Part shown: piece by piece, positions 1 through 6,172 of the stretch | Position numbering within the stretch: position 1 is the first letter of the stretch | Layout of the letters: each line of letters begins with the position of its first letter | DNA from: Acetobacteraceae bacterium | GTDB taxonomy: Bacteria > Pseudomonadota > Alphaproteobacteria > Acetobacterales > Acetobacteraceae | NCBI GenBank assembly: GCA_947476855.1 | Contig: CANJSR010000109.1 | Location: forward strand, 1 to 12,245 | Reading direction: 5' to 3' | DNA length: 12,245 nucleotides | The notes under the pieces: model-generated | Database searches by the model: none | What the model saw: the letters and a program-made list of their open reading frames with translations, nothing else | What the model was told of the DNA's origin: nothing | Made by a program: the position numbers and the translations under genes

Positions 1-42
1 CGGGGCGCCGGCCAACGCCGCCCCGGCTGCGAGGACCCATGA
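1..42 (+). CDS. Possible 3' end of an upstream gene (partial)
   Basis: The first frame is open from the window edge and ends in TGA at 40-42. That stop overlaps the ATG at 39-41 as ATGA, the same arrangement seen between the next two genes. Only 13 codons are visible (ending Cys-Glu-Asp-Pro), too few to identify a product. Stop-to-start coupling is the only support, and an open frame this short in GC-rich DNA is weak evidence. Confidence 0.25.
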   Translation, partial: RGAGQRRPGCEDP

Positions 43-1112
43 GCCTGATCGAACCCGGCGGCATCGACTGCGACATCCATCCCTCGGTGCCCAGCCTCAA
101 GGCCCTGCACCCGTACCTGTCCGACCACTGGCGCGACATCATCATCCAGCGCGGCATGCATGAGCTCGACTCGATCTCCTACCCCGTCAACGCGCCGCTG
201 ACCTGCCGCCCCGACTGGCGCCTGCCGGGCGGAGCCAAGCCTGGCTCCGACCTCGATGCCCTGCGCCGGCATGCGCTGAACCCGTTCCAGACCTCCATCG
301 CCATCGCCAACTGCCTGTACGGCGTGCAGCTTCTGTTCAGTGAGGACATGGGCGCCGGCTTCGCCAAGGCCGTGAACGACTGGATGGCGAAGGAATGGCT
401 GGACAAGGAACCGCGCCTGCGCGCCTCCATCGTCGTTCCCGCCCAGAACCCGGAACTGGCGGTCGAGGAAATCAACCGCGTCGCCCCGGATCGCCGCTTT
501 GTGCAGATCCTGATGCTCGTGATGGGCGACCAGCCGCTGGGCAAGCGCCACTACTGGCCGATCTACGCCGCCGCGGAACGCCATGGCCTACCAATCGGCA
601 TCCATGCCGGCAGCGCCTACCGCCACCCGGTCACGCCCCTCGGCTGGCCCACGTACTACACCGAGGACTACGCCGCGCAATCCGCCGCCTTCCAGCAGGG
701 TCTGTCGTCCCTGATCTGTGAGGGTGTGTTCACCAAGTTCCCCGACCTGAAGGTCGTGCTGCTGGAATCCGGCTTTACCTGGCTGCCCGGCCATCTGTGG
801 CGCCTCACCAAGTTCTGGCGCGGCCTGCGCATGGAAATCCCCTGGGTCGACCGCGCCCCCATGGAAATCGTGAAGTCCAATGTCCGCCTGACCATCACCC
901 CCTGCGACGGCCCGCCCGACGGCGCCGCCATGGAAAAGCTGATGGAACACATGGACTCGGATGAACTATTGTTGTTCTCCACCGACTACCCGCACTGGCA
1001 GTTCGACAACGAGGATGTGATCCCCGCTGGTCTTTCCCGCGAACTGGTGCGCAAGATCATGATCGACAATCCCCGGGCCACCTATGCCCGCCTGACGGAG
1101 ACGGTCCCATGA
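39..1112 (+). CDS. Amidohydrolase family protein (Amidohydrolase_2 type), first of a tandem pair
   Basis: A 357-aa TIM-barrel metal-dependent hydrolase or decarboxylase of the Amidohydrolase_2 group, cytoplasmic by the absence of a signal peptide. Visible metal-site motifs are DCDIHP at residues 10-15 (Asp and His replacing the HxH of classical amidohydrolases), His189 in LPIGIHA, the ESGF turn at 243-246, and Asp316 in STDYPHW near the C-terminus. Family members hydrolyse or decarboxylate small, often aromatic or lactone-like acids; the substrate cannot be read from sequence. The ATG at 39 has a GAGGA close upstream (31-35), and the frame stays open to the window edge, so a slightly earlier start is possible. 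It overlaps the next gene by 4 bp (ATGA). The neighbour is a clear paralogue, suggesting either a hetero-oligomer or two consecutive catabolic steps (inference). Confidence 0.9.
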   Translation: MSLIEPGGIDCDIHPSVPSLKALHPYLSDHWRDIIIQRGMHELDSISYPVNAPLTCRPDWRLPGGAKPGSDLDALRRHALNPFQTSIAIANCLYGVQLLFSEDMGAGFAKAVNDWMAKEWLDKEPRLRASIVVPAQNPELAVEEINRVAPDRRFVQILMLVMGDQPLGKRHYWPIYAAAERHGLPIGIHAGSAYRHPVTPLGWPTYYTEDYAAQSAAFQQGLSSLICEGVFTKFPDLKVVLLESGFTWLPGHLWRLTKFWRGLRMEIPWVDRAPMEIVKSNVRLTITPCDGPPDGAAMEKLMEHMDSDELLLFSTDYPHWQFDNEDVIPAGLSRELVRKIMIDNPRATYARLTETVP

Positions 1113-2221
1113 ACGTCCAGGTCACCACACGGCCCACGCCGCAAGCCGCCAAGACATCGAAGCTCGCGACGGCCGATTGCGACATCCATCCGACGCGGCC
1201 GAACGACAAGGTGCTGCATCCTTATATGGAGCAGCGCTGGATCGAGCATTTCCAGACCTACGGCGCCCGCCTGCGCCAAGCCTACCAGAAGGGCCCCGCC
1301 TACCCGAAAGGCCAGCCCAACGCCGCCAGACGGGACTCCAACCCGCCCGAGGGCGGCAGCCCCGGCAGCTCCCTGTCGTTCATGCAGAAGCAGTTGCTGG
1401 ACGAAAACAACTGTGTCCTGGGCATCCTGAACCCGACCGGCGAAAACGGGCAGGCGTTCCAGAACCGCGAACTCGGCGCCGCCGTGTGCCATGCGATGAA
1501 TGAGTGGATCCTGCACGAATGGCTGATCCCCGAGCCGCGGCTCAAGGGATCGATCGTCGTCCCGTTCGAGGATGCGGACGCCGCGGTGCAGGAGATCAAG
1601 CGCTATGCGTCCGATCCGCATTTCGTGCAGATCCTGATGCTGAACCGCACGGCCGAACCGCCGGGTCAGAAGCGCTACTGGAAGGTGTATGAGGCCGCGG
1701 CCGCCGCGAAACTGCCGATCGGCGTGCATGCGTTCGGCTTTGGCGGCTATCCCGTCAGCGGCGCCGGCTGGCCGTCCTATTATATCGAGGACATGGTCGG
1801 GCACGCGCAGTCCTGCCAGACGTTCATGACCTCCATGATCATGGAAGGCGTGTTTGAGCGTCTGCCGGATTTCCGCCTGGTGCTGATCGAGTCCGGCTTT
1901 GCCTGGACGCCGTCGTTGCTGTGGCGGTTGGACAAGCTGGCGAAGACCCTGCGGGATGAAACCCCCCATCTGAAGATGCTGCCGAGCGAGTATTTCCGAC
2001 GGCAGGTGTGGCTGACGACGCAGCCGATGGAGGAGCCGATCAAGCGCGAACAGGTCCTCGATACCATCGACTGGATCGGCTGGGACAAGCTGCTGTTCGC
2101 GACCGACTACCCGCATTGGGATTATGATGATCCGGCGCATGTCCTGCCGATGCCCGTCGATGAGAAGAAGAAGCGGGACTTCTTCCTGAACAACGCAGTG
2201 AAGCTCTATCGGCAGGGGTGA
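1109..2221 (+). CDS. Amidohydrolase family protein, second of a tandem pair
   Basis: A 370-aa paralogue of the preceding gene, translationally coupled to it through ATGA, with its own GGAG at 1097-1100 eight bases before the ATG. It keeps the metal-site pattern: DCDIHP at 23-28, His207 in LPIGVHA, ESGF at 261-264 and Asp333 in ATDYPHW. Other shared blocks are SIVVP, FVQILML, a YYxED motif and ESGFxW followed by LWRL. It has about a dozen extra N-terminal residues, and its 60-100 region (rich in Gly, Pro, Lys and Arg) matches the partner poorly. That part could define the substrate pocket lid (inference). Assignment to the Amidohydrolase_2 group is firm; the reaction is unknown. Nothing downstream on this strand is co-directional until 2687, beyond a repeat-filled gap, so the unit probably ends here. 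Confidence 0.9.
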   Translation: MNVQVTTRPTPQAAKTSKLATADCDIHPTRPNDKVLHPYMEQRWIEHFQTYGARLRQAYQKGPAYPKGQPNAARRDSNPPEGGSPGSSLSFMQKQLLDENNCVLGILNPTGENGQAFQNRELGAAVCHAMNEWILHEWLIPEPRLKGSIVVPFEDADAAVQEIKRYASDPHFVQILMLNRTAEPPGQKRYWKVYEAAAAAKLPIGVHAFGFGGYPVSGAGWPSYYIEDMVGHAQSCQTFMTSMIMEGVFERLPDFRLVLIESGFAWTPSLLWRLDKLAKTLRDETPHLKMLPSEYFRRQVWLTTQPMEEPIKREQVLDTIDWIGWDKLLFATDYPHWDYDDPAHVLPMPVDEKKKRDFFLNNAVKLYRQG

Positions 2222-2327
2222 GTGGGAGAGTGGGGGCCTCGGTCGTCTGTCCGAGGTGACGTGTGGCAGGGGGGCGATGCGGGGGCGACGAACGTCGGTC
2301 CCGCTCCCGCGTCGGCCTCCGCTGTGA

Positions 2328-2561
2328 AGCACGGAGGAGCAGGGAGAACGTCACGGAGGACGACGGAGGAGGGGTGGACAACGGACCGTCCCGCCAGATT
2401 TCTCGCAGGCTCGCAGGCTCGCAGGCTCGCAGGCTCGCAGGCTCGCAGGCTCGCAGGCTCGCAGGCTCGCAGGCTCGCAGGCCGGCGTATCCCCGCCATC
2501 CTCGACACCGACCCCAATCATCTCCCCGTCCTTCGTGACTCCTCCCTTCTTCCTCCGTGCT
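2328..2561. mobile_element. MITE-like element: imperfect ~35-bp inverted repeats around an octamer array
   Basis: The left arm (about 2328-2363) and the reverse complement of the right arm (about 2526-2561) share blocks in the same order: AGCACGGAGGA, then AGGGAG, then GTCACGGAGGACG on the left against GTCACGAAGGACG on the right. Small gaps separate the blocks. The arms enclose about 160 bp that includes the ten-copy octamer array and no coding gene. Size, terminal inversion and lack of a protein fit a non-autonomous palindromic element or an extended intergenic repeat. I cannot see a convincing target-site duplication, so mobility is inference. Confidence 0.5.
2403..2482. repeat. Tandem array of ten perfect TCGCAGGC octamers
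   Basis: Ten uninterrupted identical copies of TCGCAGGC span 80 bp. The register is lost at 2483 (GGCCGG), and the two bases before 2403 (TC) continue the pattern partly. Three units make 24 bp, so every forward frame reads the same cyclic octapeptide (LAGSQARR) and every reverse frame reads ACEPASLR, with no stop codon. Complete identity between copies indicates recent expansion or homogenisation by slippage. It lies between genes, so copy-number change should not alter a protein. Confidence 0.95.
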
Positions 2562-2686
2562 AAAATTCCCAACCATATCCAGGACGCAGCCCCCTCCATA
2601 ACCCCCAACCCGGCGCCCCACGACGACCCCCGCGCCCGCCAAAGAATTCCCCCCGCCTCTCCCATCCCAAACCGGAGGCCACCCCC

Positions 2687-2968
2687 ATGCAAGCCACTCT
2701 GAACGGCAAGACCATCGCCGCCAGCGACGACATCGTGGAAGTCGGCGGCTATCATTACTTCCCGCCCGCCACGGTCCGCCTCGACTGGCTGGAGAAGGCG
2801 CCGAAGACCGACTCCGACCGCGCCTGCCCGCATGGTGTCCAGTTCTACGACGTGGTCGTCGACGGCACCCGCCACCCACGCAACGCCTGGTGCTATGAGG
2901 CGCCTCAGCCCACGAGGGCCGCGGTGGGCGGGCGCTTCGGGTTCTGGGAGGACGTGGCTGTCGCCTGA
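2687..2968 (+). CDS. DUF427 domain-containing protein
   Basis: A 93-aa protein matching the single-domain DUF427 family, small beta-rich proteins with no settled biochemical role. Family-like features are the opening NGKTIAAS strand, the VGGYHYFP segment, the central CPHG followed by [16 protein letters not shown], and the closing [10 protein letters not shown], which matches the usual aromatic C-terminal strand. Length is typical for the one-domain form. A GGAGG at 2674-2678 sits eight bases before the ATG, giving a confident start. The queG coding frame begins before this gene's stop, so the two are likely co-transcribed and coupled. Association with queG could be only positional; I infer no functional link. 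Confidence 0.88.
   Translation: MQATLNGKTIAASDDIVEVGGYHYFPPATVRLDWLEKAPKTDSDRACPHGVQFYDVVVDGTRHPRNAWCYEAPQPTRAAVGGRFGFWEDVAVA
2946..2960 (+). promoter_or_regulatory. Ribosome binding site that selects a CTG start for queG
   Basis: GGGAGG at 2946-2951 is followed after six bases by CTG at 2958-2960, in frame with queG. No ATG, GTG or TTG occurs in that frame between 2898 and the conserved N-terminus. The nearest ATG (2895) would add 21 residues rich in Arg, Gly and Ser that do not look like QueG. The site lies inside the last codons of the DUF427 gene. Confidence 0.55.
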
Positions 2969-3998
2969 TCCCCGTCCCGCCATCCGCGACCGCGCGCTGG
3001 CCATCGGCTTCGACGCCATCGGCTTCTGTTCGGCCGATCTCGGGCCGGAGGCGCGGGACCGGCTGCGCGATTTCCTCGCCGCTGGCTATCATGGCGACAT
3101 GGGCTGGCTCGCCGATCGCGCCGACCAGCGAGCCCACCCCCGTGCCCTCTGGCCCGACGCCCGGTCCGTCATCGCTCTCGGCCTGTCCTACGCGCCCGAG
3201 GATGATCCCCTCGCGTCCCTGGACCAACCGGACCGGGCCACGATCTCGGTCTACGCCCGCAACCGGGACTATCATGACATCGTGAAGGGCCGGCTGAAGC
3301 ACTTGGCGCAGTTCCTGGTGTCCCGCTTTGGGTCGGACGTGAAGGTGTTCGTCGACACGGCGCCGGTCATGGAGAAGCCCCTGGGCATGCGCGCCGGCCT
3401 GGGCTGGCAGGGCAAGCACACCAACATGGTCTCCCGCCAGCATGGCTCCTGGCTGTTCCTGGGGGAGATCTATACGTCCCTGGACATCCCGCCCGACCCG
3501 CCGCACGCCGACCGATGCGGCACCTGTGCGCGCTGCCTGACGGTGTGTCCGACGGATGCCTTCCCGGCACCGTACCGGCTCGATGCACGCCGCTGCATCT
3601 CCTACCTGACGATCGAGCATCATGGGCCGATCCCGGTGGAACTGCGGCCCTTGATGGGCAACCACATCTATGGCTGCGACGATTGCCTGGCGGTGTGCCC
3701 CTGGAACCGGTTCGCGGTGCCCACGGCGCATGAGAAGTTGCGGGGGCGGACGGACCTGGCGGCACCGGCGCTGGCGGACCTGGCGAGGCTGGATGATGCC
3801 GGGTTCCGCGCGCTGTTCGCCGGGTCCCCGATCAAGCGGATCGGGCGGAACCGGTTCATCCGCAATGTTCTGAACGCGATCGGCAATTCGGCCGATCCGT
3901 CGCTGCGGCCGGTGGCTCAGGGGTTGGTCGCCGATCCCGACCCCGTGGTCGCCGAGGCCGCGCGTTGGGCGGCGGGGCGGTTGGGGGCGGGGGAATGA
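2958..3998 (+). CDS. queG: Epoxyqueuosine reductase
   Basis: QueG catalyses the last step of queuosine synthesis, reducing epoxyqueuosine to queuosine in the wobble position of GUN-anticodon tRNAs. It uses cobalamin and two [4Fe-4S] clusters in the cytoplasm. Numbered from the CTG, the protein is 346 aa. The N-terminal cobalamin-binding region contains the conserved Asp133 in [11 protein letters not shown] and [10 protein letters not shown] at 147-156. Cysteines 187, 190, 193, 197, 213, 240, 243 and 247 (CGTCARC with CP, then CDDCLAVCP) supply the clusters, and a HEAT-like helical tail closes the protein. The predicted start overlaps the DUF427 stop by 11 bp. If the CTG is not used, the only conventional alternative is ATG 2895, giving 367 aa and a 74-bp overlap. 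Function is very secure; the start is less so. Confidence 0.93.
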   Translation: MSPDPRPAIRDRALAIGFDAIGFCSADLGPEARDRLRDFLAAGYHGDMGWLADRADQRAHPRALWPDARSVIALGLSYAPEDDPLASLDQPDRATISVYARNRDYHDIVKGRLKHLAQFLVSRFGSDVKVFVDTAPVMEKPLGMRAGLGWQGKHTNMVSRQHGSWLFLGEIYTSLDIPPDPPHADRCGTCARCLTVCPTDAFPAPYRLDARRCISYLTIEHHGPIPVELRPLMGNHIYGCDDCLAVCPWNRFAVPTAHEKLRGRTDLAAPALADLARLDDAGFRALFAGSPIKRIGRNRFIRNVLNAIGNSADPSLRPVAQGLVADPDPVVAEAARWAAGRLGAGE

Positions 3999-4003
3999 GG
4001 CGC

Positions 4004-4215
4004 ATCGTCATTGTAGGCGCAAGCCTGCGAGCCACCCCTTTGCGGGCCAGGGGCAGGGAAGTCGTGGGTGGCGGCCCTTCGGCCGCCACGACGAGAGAAG
4101 GTATCCCTTCGGCCGCCATGGCGTGGGGAGGCAGTGTGGAGGCCATCATGACCGGGGGCTACGGCCCATTGTTCGGCATGACGAGGGCCGGCAGCCGTTT
4201 GGCCGTCATCACGGG
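4004..4215. repeat. Cluster of REP-like palindromic units downstream of queG
   Basis: Several dyads are packed together. A six-pair stem closed by a GCAA loop lies at 4013-4028. GCCACCC at 4031-4037 is inverted as GGGTGGC at 4066-4072. A nine-pair stem at 4068-4076/4081-4089 has a CTTC loop. ATGAC...GTCAT with inner GGCC/GGCC lies at 4178-4209. The 14-mer CCCTTCGGCCGCCA occurs twice in direct orientation (4075-4088 and 4105-4118). Motifs such as CGTCATTG and CATGACG at the ends resemble the dispersed intergenic palindromes common in alphaproteobacteria (family resemblance only). One stem may also end the queG transcript, although no T-tract follows. Confidence 0.55.
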
Positions 4216-4257
4216 GAGAAGGTTTCCGAGTCCCTCCGCCAGGACGCCGCACCAGGC

Positions 4258-4476
4258 ATGAGCACCCTCATCAAGCGCAGTTTCTCCCTGGCCGGGCATC
4301 GCACGAGCGTCGCCCTGGAACCGGCTTTCTGGGACGCGTTAACCGCCCTGGCGGCGCAGCGGGGGGAGTCGCTGTCCACCCTGGTTGCCCAGGTAGACGG
4401 GAATAGACAGCCGGATCACCCGCTTGCCTCGGCGCTGCGGGTTCTGGCGCTGCTGGAGGCGCCGCGGAAATCATGA
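4258..4476 (+). CDS. Ribbon-helix-helix domain protein (RHH_4 type)
   Basis: A 72-aa protein that matches the short alphaproteobacterial ribbon-helix-helix family with a KRSxSLAGHRTSxxLEPxFWDAL core (here residues 6-28). Next comes LAAQRGESLSTLVAQVD (31-47) and then the SALRVLALLE helix (58-67). Such proteins are small, probably DNA-binding dimers; their targets are mostly unknown. The start at 4258 is preceded by AGGA at 4241-4244, a weak and rather distant site. Upstream in-frame ATGs (such as 4123) would add residues translated from the REP-like patch, so I chose the later one. It has no adjacent toxin partner, which argues against a toxin-antitoxin pair. Confidence 0.82.
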   Translation: MSTLIKRSFSLAGHRTSVALEPAFWDALTALAAQRGESLSTLVAQVDGNRQPDHPLASALRVLALLEAPRKS

Positions 4477-4589
4477 ATGCGATGGTCGGGAAAATCCGAC
4501 TCAAAGGGCTCGGCGGTTAACCTCCGGTCAATAATCGGGGCGCATGCTCCCTTTCACGGCCCAAAACCAGCCACCGAAGGGAAAAGCCC

Positions 4590-4769
4590 ATGACGCAGCT
4601 TTCGACGATGCCGTCCGTGCCGCCCGCCGTGTTCAGCCCGCTGATGCTGTCGGACCGGCTGATCGCCCTGGCCCAGGCCGCCGATGTCGCCGGCTATTCC
4701 GGCGCGGCGGAGCAACTTGTCACCCTGGCGTTCTCGGTGCTGGACGCACCGCCGGGGGAGGAGGAATAA
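4590..4769 (+). CDS. Hypothetical 59-aa protein
   Basis: A small ORF beginning MTQLSTMPSV and ending with an acidic tail (PPGEEE). GAAGGGA at 4577-4582 lies about seven bases before the ATG. The middle (SDRLIALAQAADVAGYSGAAEQLVTLAFSVLD) is a helix-forming stretch with regularly spaced Leu, Ala and Val, like a small two-helix hairpin. There are no Cys residues, signal peptide or membrane span. The ribosome binding site and amphipathic composition support a real gene. It lies 113 bp after the ribbon-helix-helix gene on the same strand and 30 bp before the 3' end of the oppositely oriented tRNA gene. I do not recognise a named family. Confidence 0.65.
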   Translation: MTQLSTMPSVPPAVFSPLMLSDRLIALAQAADVAGYSGAAEQLVTLAFSVLDAPPGEEE

Positions 4770-4799
4770 TCACTCCCAAGTGCCTGATCCGGTTGGAAA

Positions 4800-4874
<75 letters not shown>

Positions 4875-4895
4875 TAAACCAACCGCGAGGCCGCG

Positions 4896-4924
4896 TTCCT
4901 AAGGGTTTGCGGCCGGAACCGCAA
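4896..4924 (-). promoter_or_regulatory. Candidate promoter for tRNA-Val
   Basis: On the minus strand, TTGCGG (4919-4924) and TAGGAA (4896-4901) are separated by 17 bases. The second box lies about 21 bases before the mature tRNA 5' end. Spacing is right but both boxes are imperfect, and the upstream one overlaps the loop of the hairpin after the ketopantoate-reductase-family gene. Confidence 0.25.
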
Positions 4925-4937
4925 GAGGGTTCCGGCC
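4911..4937 (-). terminator. Hairpin terminator after the ketopantoate-reductase-family gene
   Basis: GGCCGGAACC and GGTTCCGGCC form a perfect 10-bp stem with a 7-base loop, beginning 12 bases past the stop codon on the minus strand. No real T-run follows, which is common in very GC-rich genomes. It separates this gene from the tRNA gene downstream. Confidence 0.65.
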
Positions 4938-4949
4938 ACGTTTCCGCAA

Positions 4950-6014
4950 TCACCTATTGATCAGCACGTTTTCCGGCCGCTGGGGGATTTCGCCGCGCTC
5001 GACGCGCAGCACCTGGCGGGTCAGCATCTCATGCGTCGGTGCCGGAACGCCGGCGCGGGCGCCTTCGCTGGCAATGAAGCCGTTCATGAACTCGATCTCG
5101 GTCCGTCGGCCCTTTTCCATGTCCTGGGCCATCGACGGGCGCTGATAATCGCTGCGTTCCGCCTGCCCCGCCCCGCCTTCCACCATCAGGCGGGAGATTT
5201 CGGCATAGGCCGCCTTGTCGCCTTCCATGGCCTTGGCCAGTTCCTCGAACGGCAGGGCGCCCACCTTGCCCAGCTTGTAGCCGAGCGCCTGGCCGACCCG
5301 GACGGATTCGCCGCCGAGGGCGATGCAGATGCGGCGGACCGCGTCGTGCTGGTCACGGGCGTTGCCGCCCATGCCGGTGGCGGCCGAGACGCCGTTCCGC
5401 ATGCCGTTGACGCAGAGCTTGGTCCAGCGTTCGCCCCACAGGTTGTCGGTCGCCTTGGAGGCATCGACGCTTTTCATGATGTCGGCGATTTCCTCGGACC
5501 GCTTGGTGATCCGGCCGGTGGGCTCACCGATGTAGAACGAGGTGATGTCGGCCCGCTTGGCATAGCCGCGGCGGATATGGCCGGGTTCGTACAGGTCGAC
5601 GCCCACGCCGCCGGTGACGATGCAGCCGAGGGTGCGGCCCCAGCCGACGACGCCGGCCACCCGTTCCTCATTGATGCAGTTCTGCATGGACACGACGCAG
5701 CCGCCGGCCGAGAGGTACTGCCGGATCATCTGGGTGGCCCAGACGGTGTCGTAGGACTTGACCGAGATGAACGCGATGTCGATCGGCTTCTGCTTCGCGA
5801 GGTTCTGGACCTCGGTCAGGTGCATGGCGTTGACCTTGACGGTCATCCGCTCCTCGGGCGTCATCCCGTAGATTTCCATGCCGTTGGCCTTCAGCGCCTC
5901 GACGTGCTCGGGCCAGGTATCAATCAGGGTGACGTCGTGGCCCCCCGCGGTCAGATGCGCGCCGACATAGCCGCCGACGGCGCCGGCCCCGACAATCGCG
6001 ATTCGCTTGGACAT
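4950..6014 (-). CDS. 2-dehydropantoate 2-reductase (ketopantoate reductase) family protein
   Basis: A 354-aa NADP-dependent 2-oxoacid reductase of the PanE/ApbA family. The N-terminal Rossmann fold starts at once with the nucleotide motif GAGAVGGYVGAHL (10-21). It continues with the KSYDT segment (86-90) and MQN (110-112; Asn112 fits the substrate Asn). The C-terminal domain has KLCVN (Lys199 and Asn203, positions of the catalytic Lys and its Asn partner) and SMAQDMEKGRRTEIEFMNG (Ser294, Glu306). All key positions are present. It is about 50 residues longer than E. coli PanE, so it may be a catabolic paralogue acting on another 2-oxoacid rather than the vitamin B5 enzyme. GGGGAA precedes the chosen ATG by about nine bases; the upstream in-frame extension is low-complexity and unlike the family. 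It is divergent from the M48 protease gene. Confidence 0.85.
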   Translation of the reverse strand: MSKRIAIVGAGAVGGYVGAHLTAGGHDVTLIDTWPEHVEALKANGMEIYGMTPEERMTVKVNAMHLTEVQNLAKQKPIDIAFISVKSYDTVWATQMIRQYLSAGGCVVSMQNCINEERVAGVVGWGRTLGCIVTGGVGVDLYEPGHIRRGYAKRADITSFYIGEPTGRITKRSEEIADIMKSVDASKATDNLWGERWTKLCVNGMRNGVSAATGMGGNARDQHDAVRRICIALGGESVRVGQALGYKLGKVGALPFEELAKAMEGDKAAYAEISRLMVEGGAGQAERSDYQRPSMAQDMEKGRRTEIEFMNGFIASEGARAGVPAPTHEMLTRQVLRVERGEIPQRPENVLINR

Positions 6015-6172
6015 TTCCGACGGTTCCCCTGTTGGTCGAGAGTGTGGGGGAGGAATGTAGCGGGATTGGTGGGTGTGGCAAAATGGGGTGGCCTCAATTT
6101 CGGCGCACCGGCTTCCTATCTTACCCGGGGTCGGCCATTCCCGGCCACGAGAACAGGAGTTTGACGGGTTCG

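Larger units (their letters stand above)
2222..2686. other. 465-bp gene-free interval with MITE-like repeat structure
   Basis: No convincing gene lies here. Open frames on both strands exist only because the octamer array contains no stop in any frame. The interval holds an inverted-repeat pair, an octamer tandem array and the ribosome binding site of the DUF427 gene. The final 120 bases are strikingly C-rich on the plus strand. I see no strong promoter, and the hairpin potential of the inverted repeats could also stop transcription from the amidohydrolase pair. Confidence 0.7.

Noticed and set aside
1082..2332. 416-codon minus-strand open frame opposite the second amidohydrolase
   Set aside because: It is a high-GC shadow: Arg/His/Gly-rich with no family motif, lying opposite a gene with clear conserved motifs.
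2403..2482. CRISPR array
   Set aside because: The 8-bp units are directly adjacent, with no spacers and no cas genes.
2040..3731. 563-codon minus-strand open frame
   Set aside because: It crosses the octamer array and runs antisense to DUF427 and queG. Its apparent peptide repeat (ACEPASLR) is only the stop-free octamer read in reverse.
3995..4261. Possible Rossmann-fold remnant starting [10 protein letters not shown] after queG
   Set aside because: The first ten residues resemble a nucleotide-binding strand and overlap the queG stop as ATGA. The rest is translated REP-like palindrome, and CGTCATTG within it is typical of such repeats. Coincidence is the simpler reading.
4258..4769. Toxin-antitoxin pair formed by the ribbon-helix-helix gene and the 59-aa gene
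   Set aside because: The RHH_4-type protein is usually solitary, the genes are 113 bp apart rather than overlapping, and the 59-aa protein has no toxin-like feature.
5031..6164. 377-codon plus-strand open frame
   Set aside because: It is antisense to the ketopantoate-reductase-family gene, with Asp/Gly/His-rich shadow composition and no motif.
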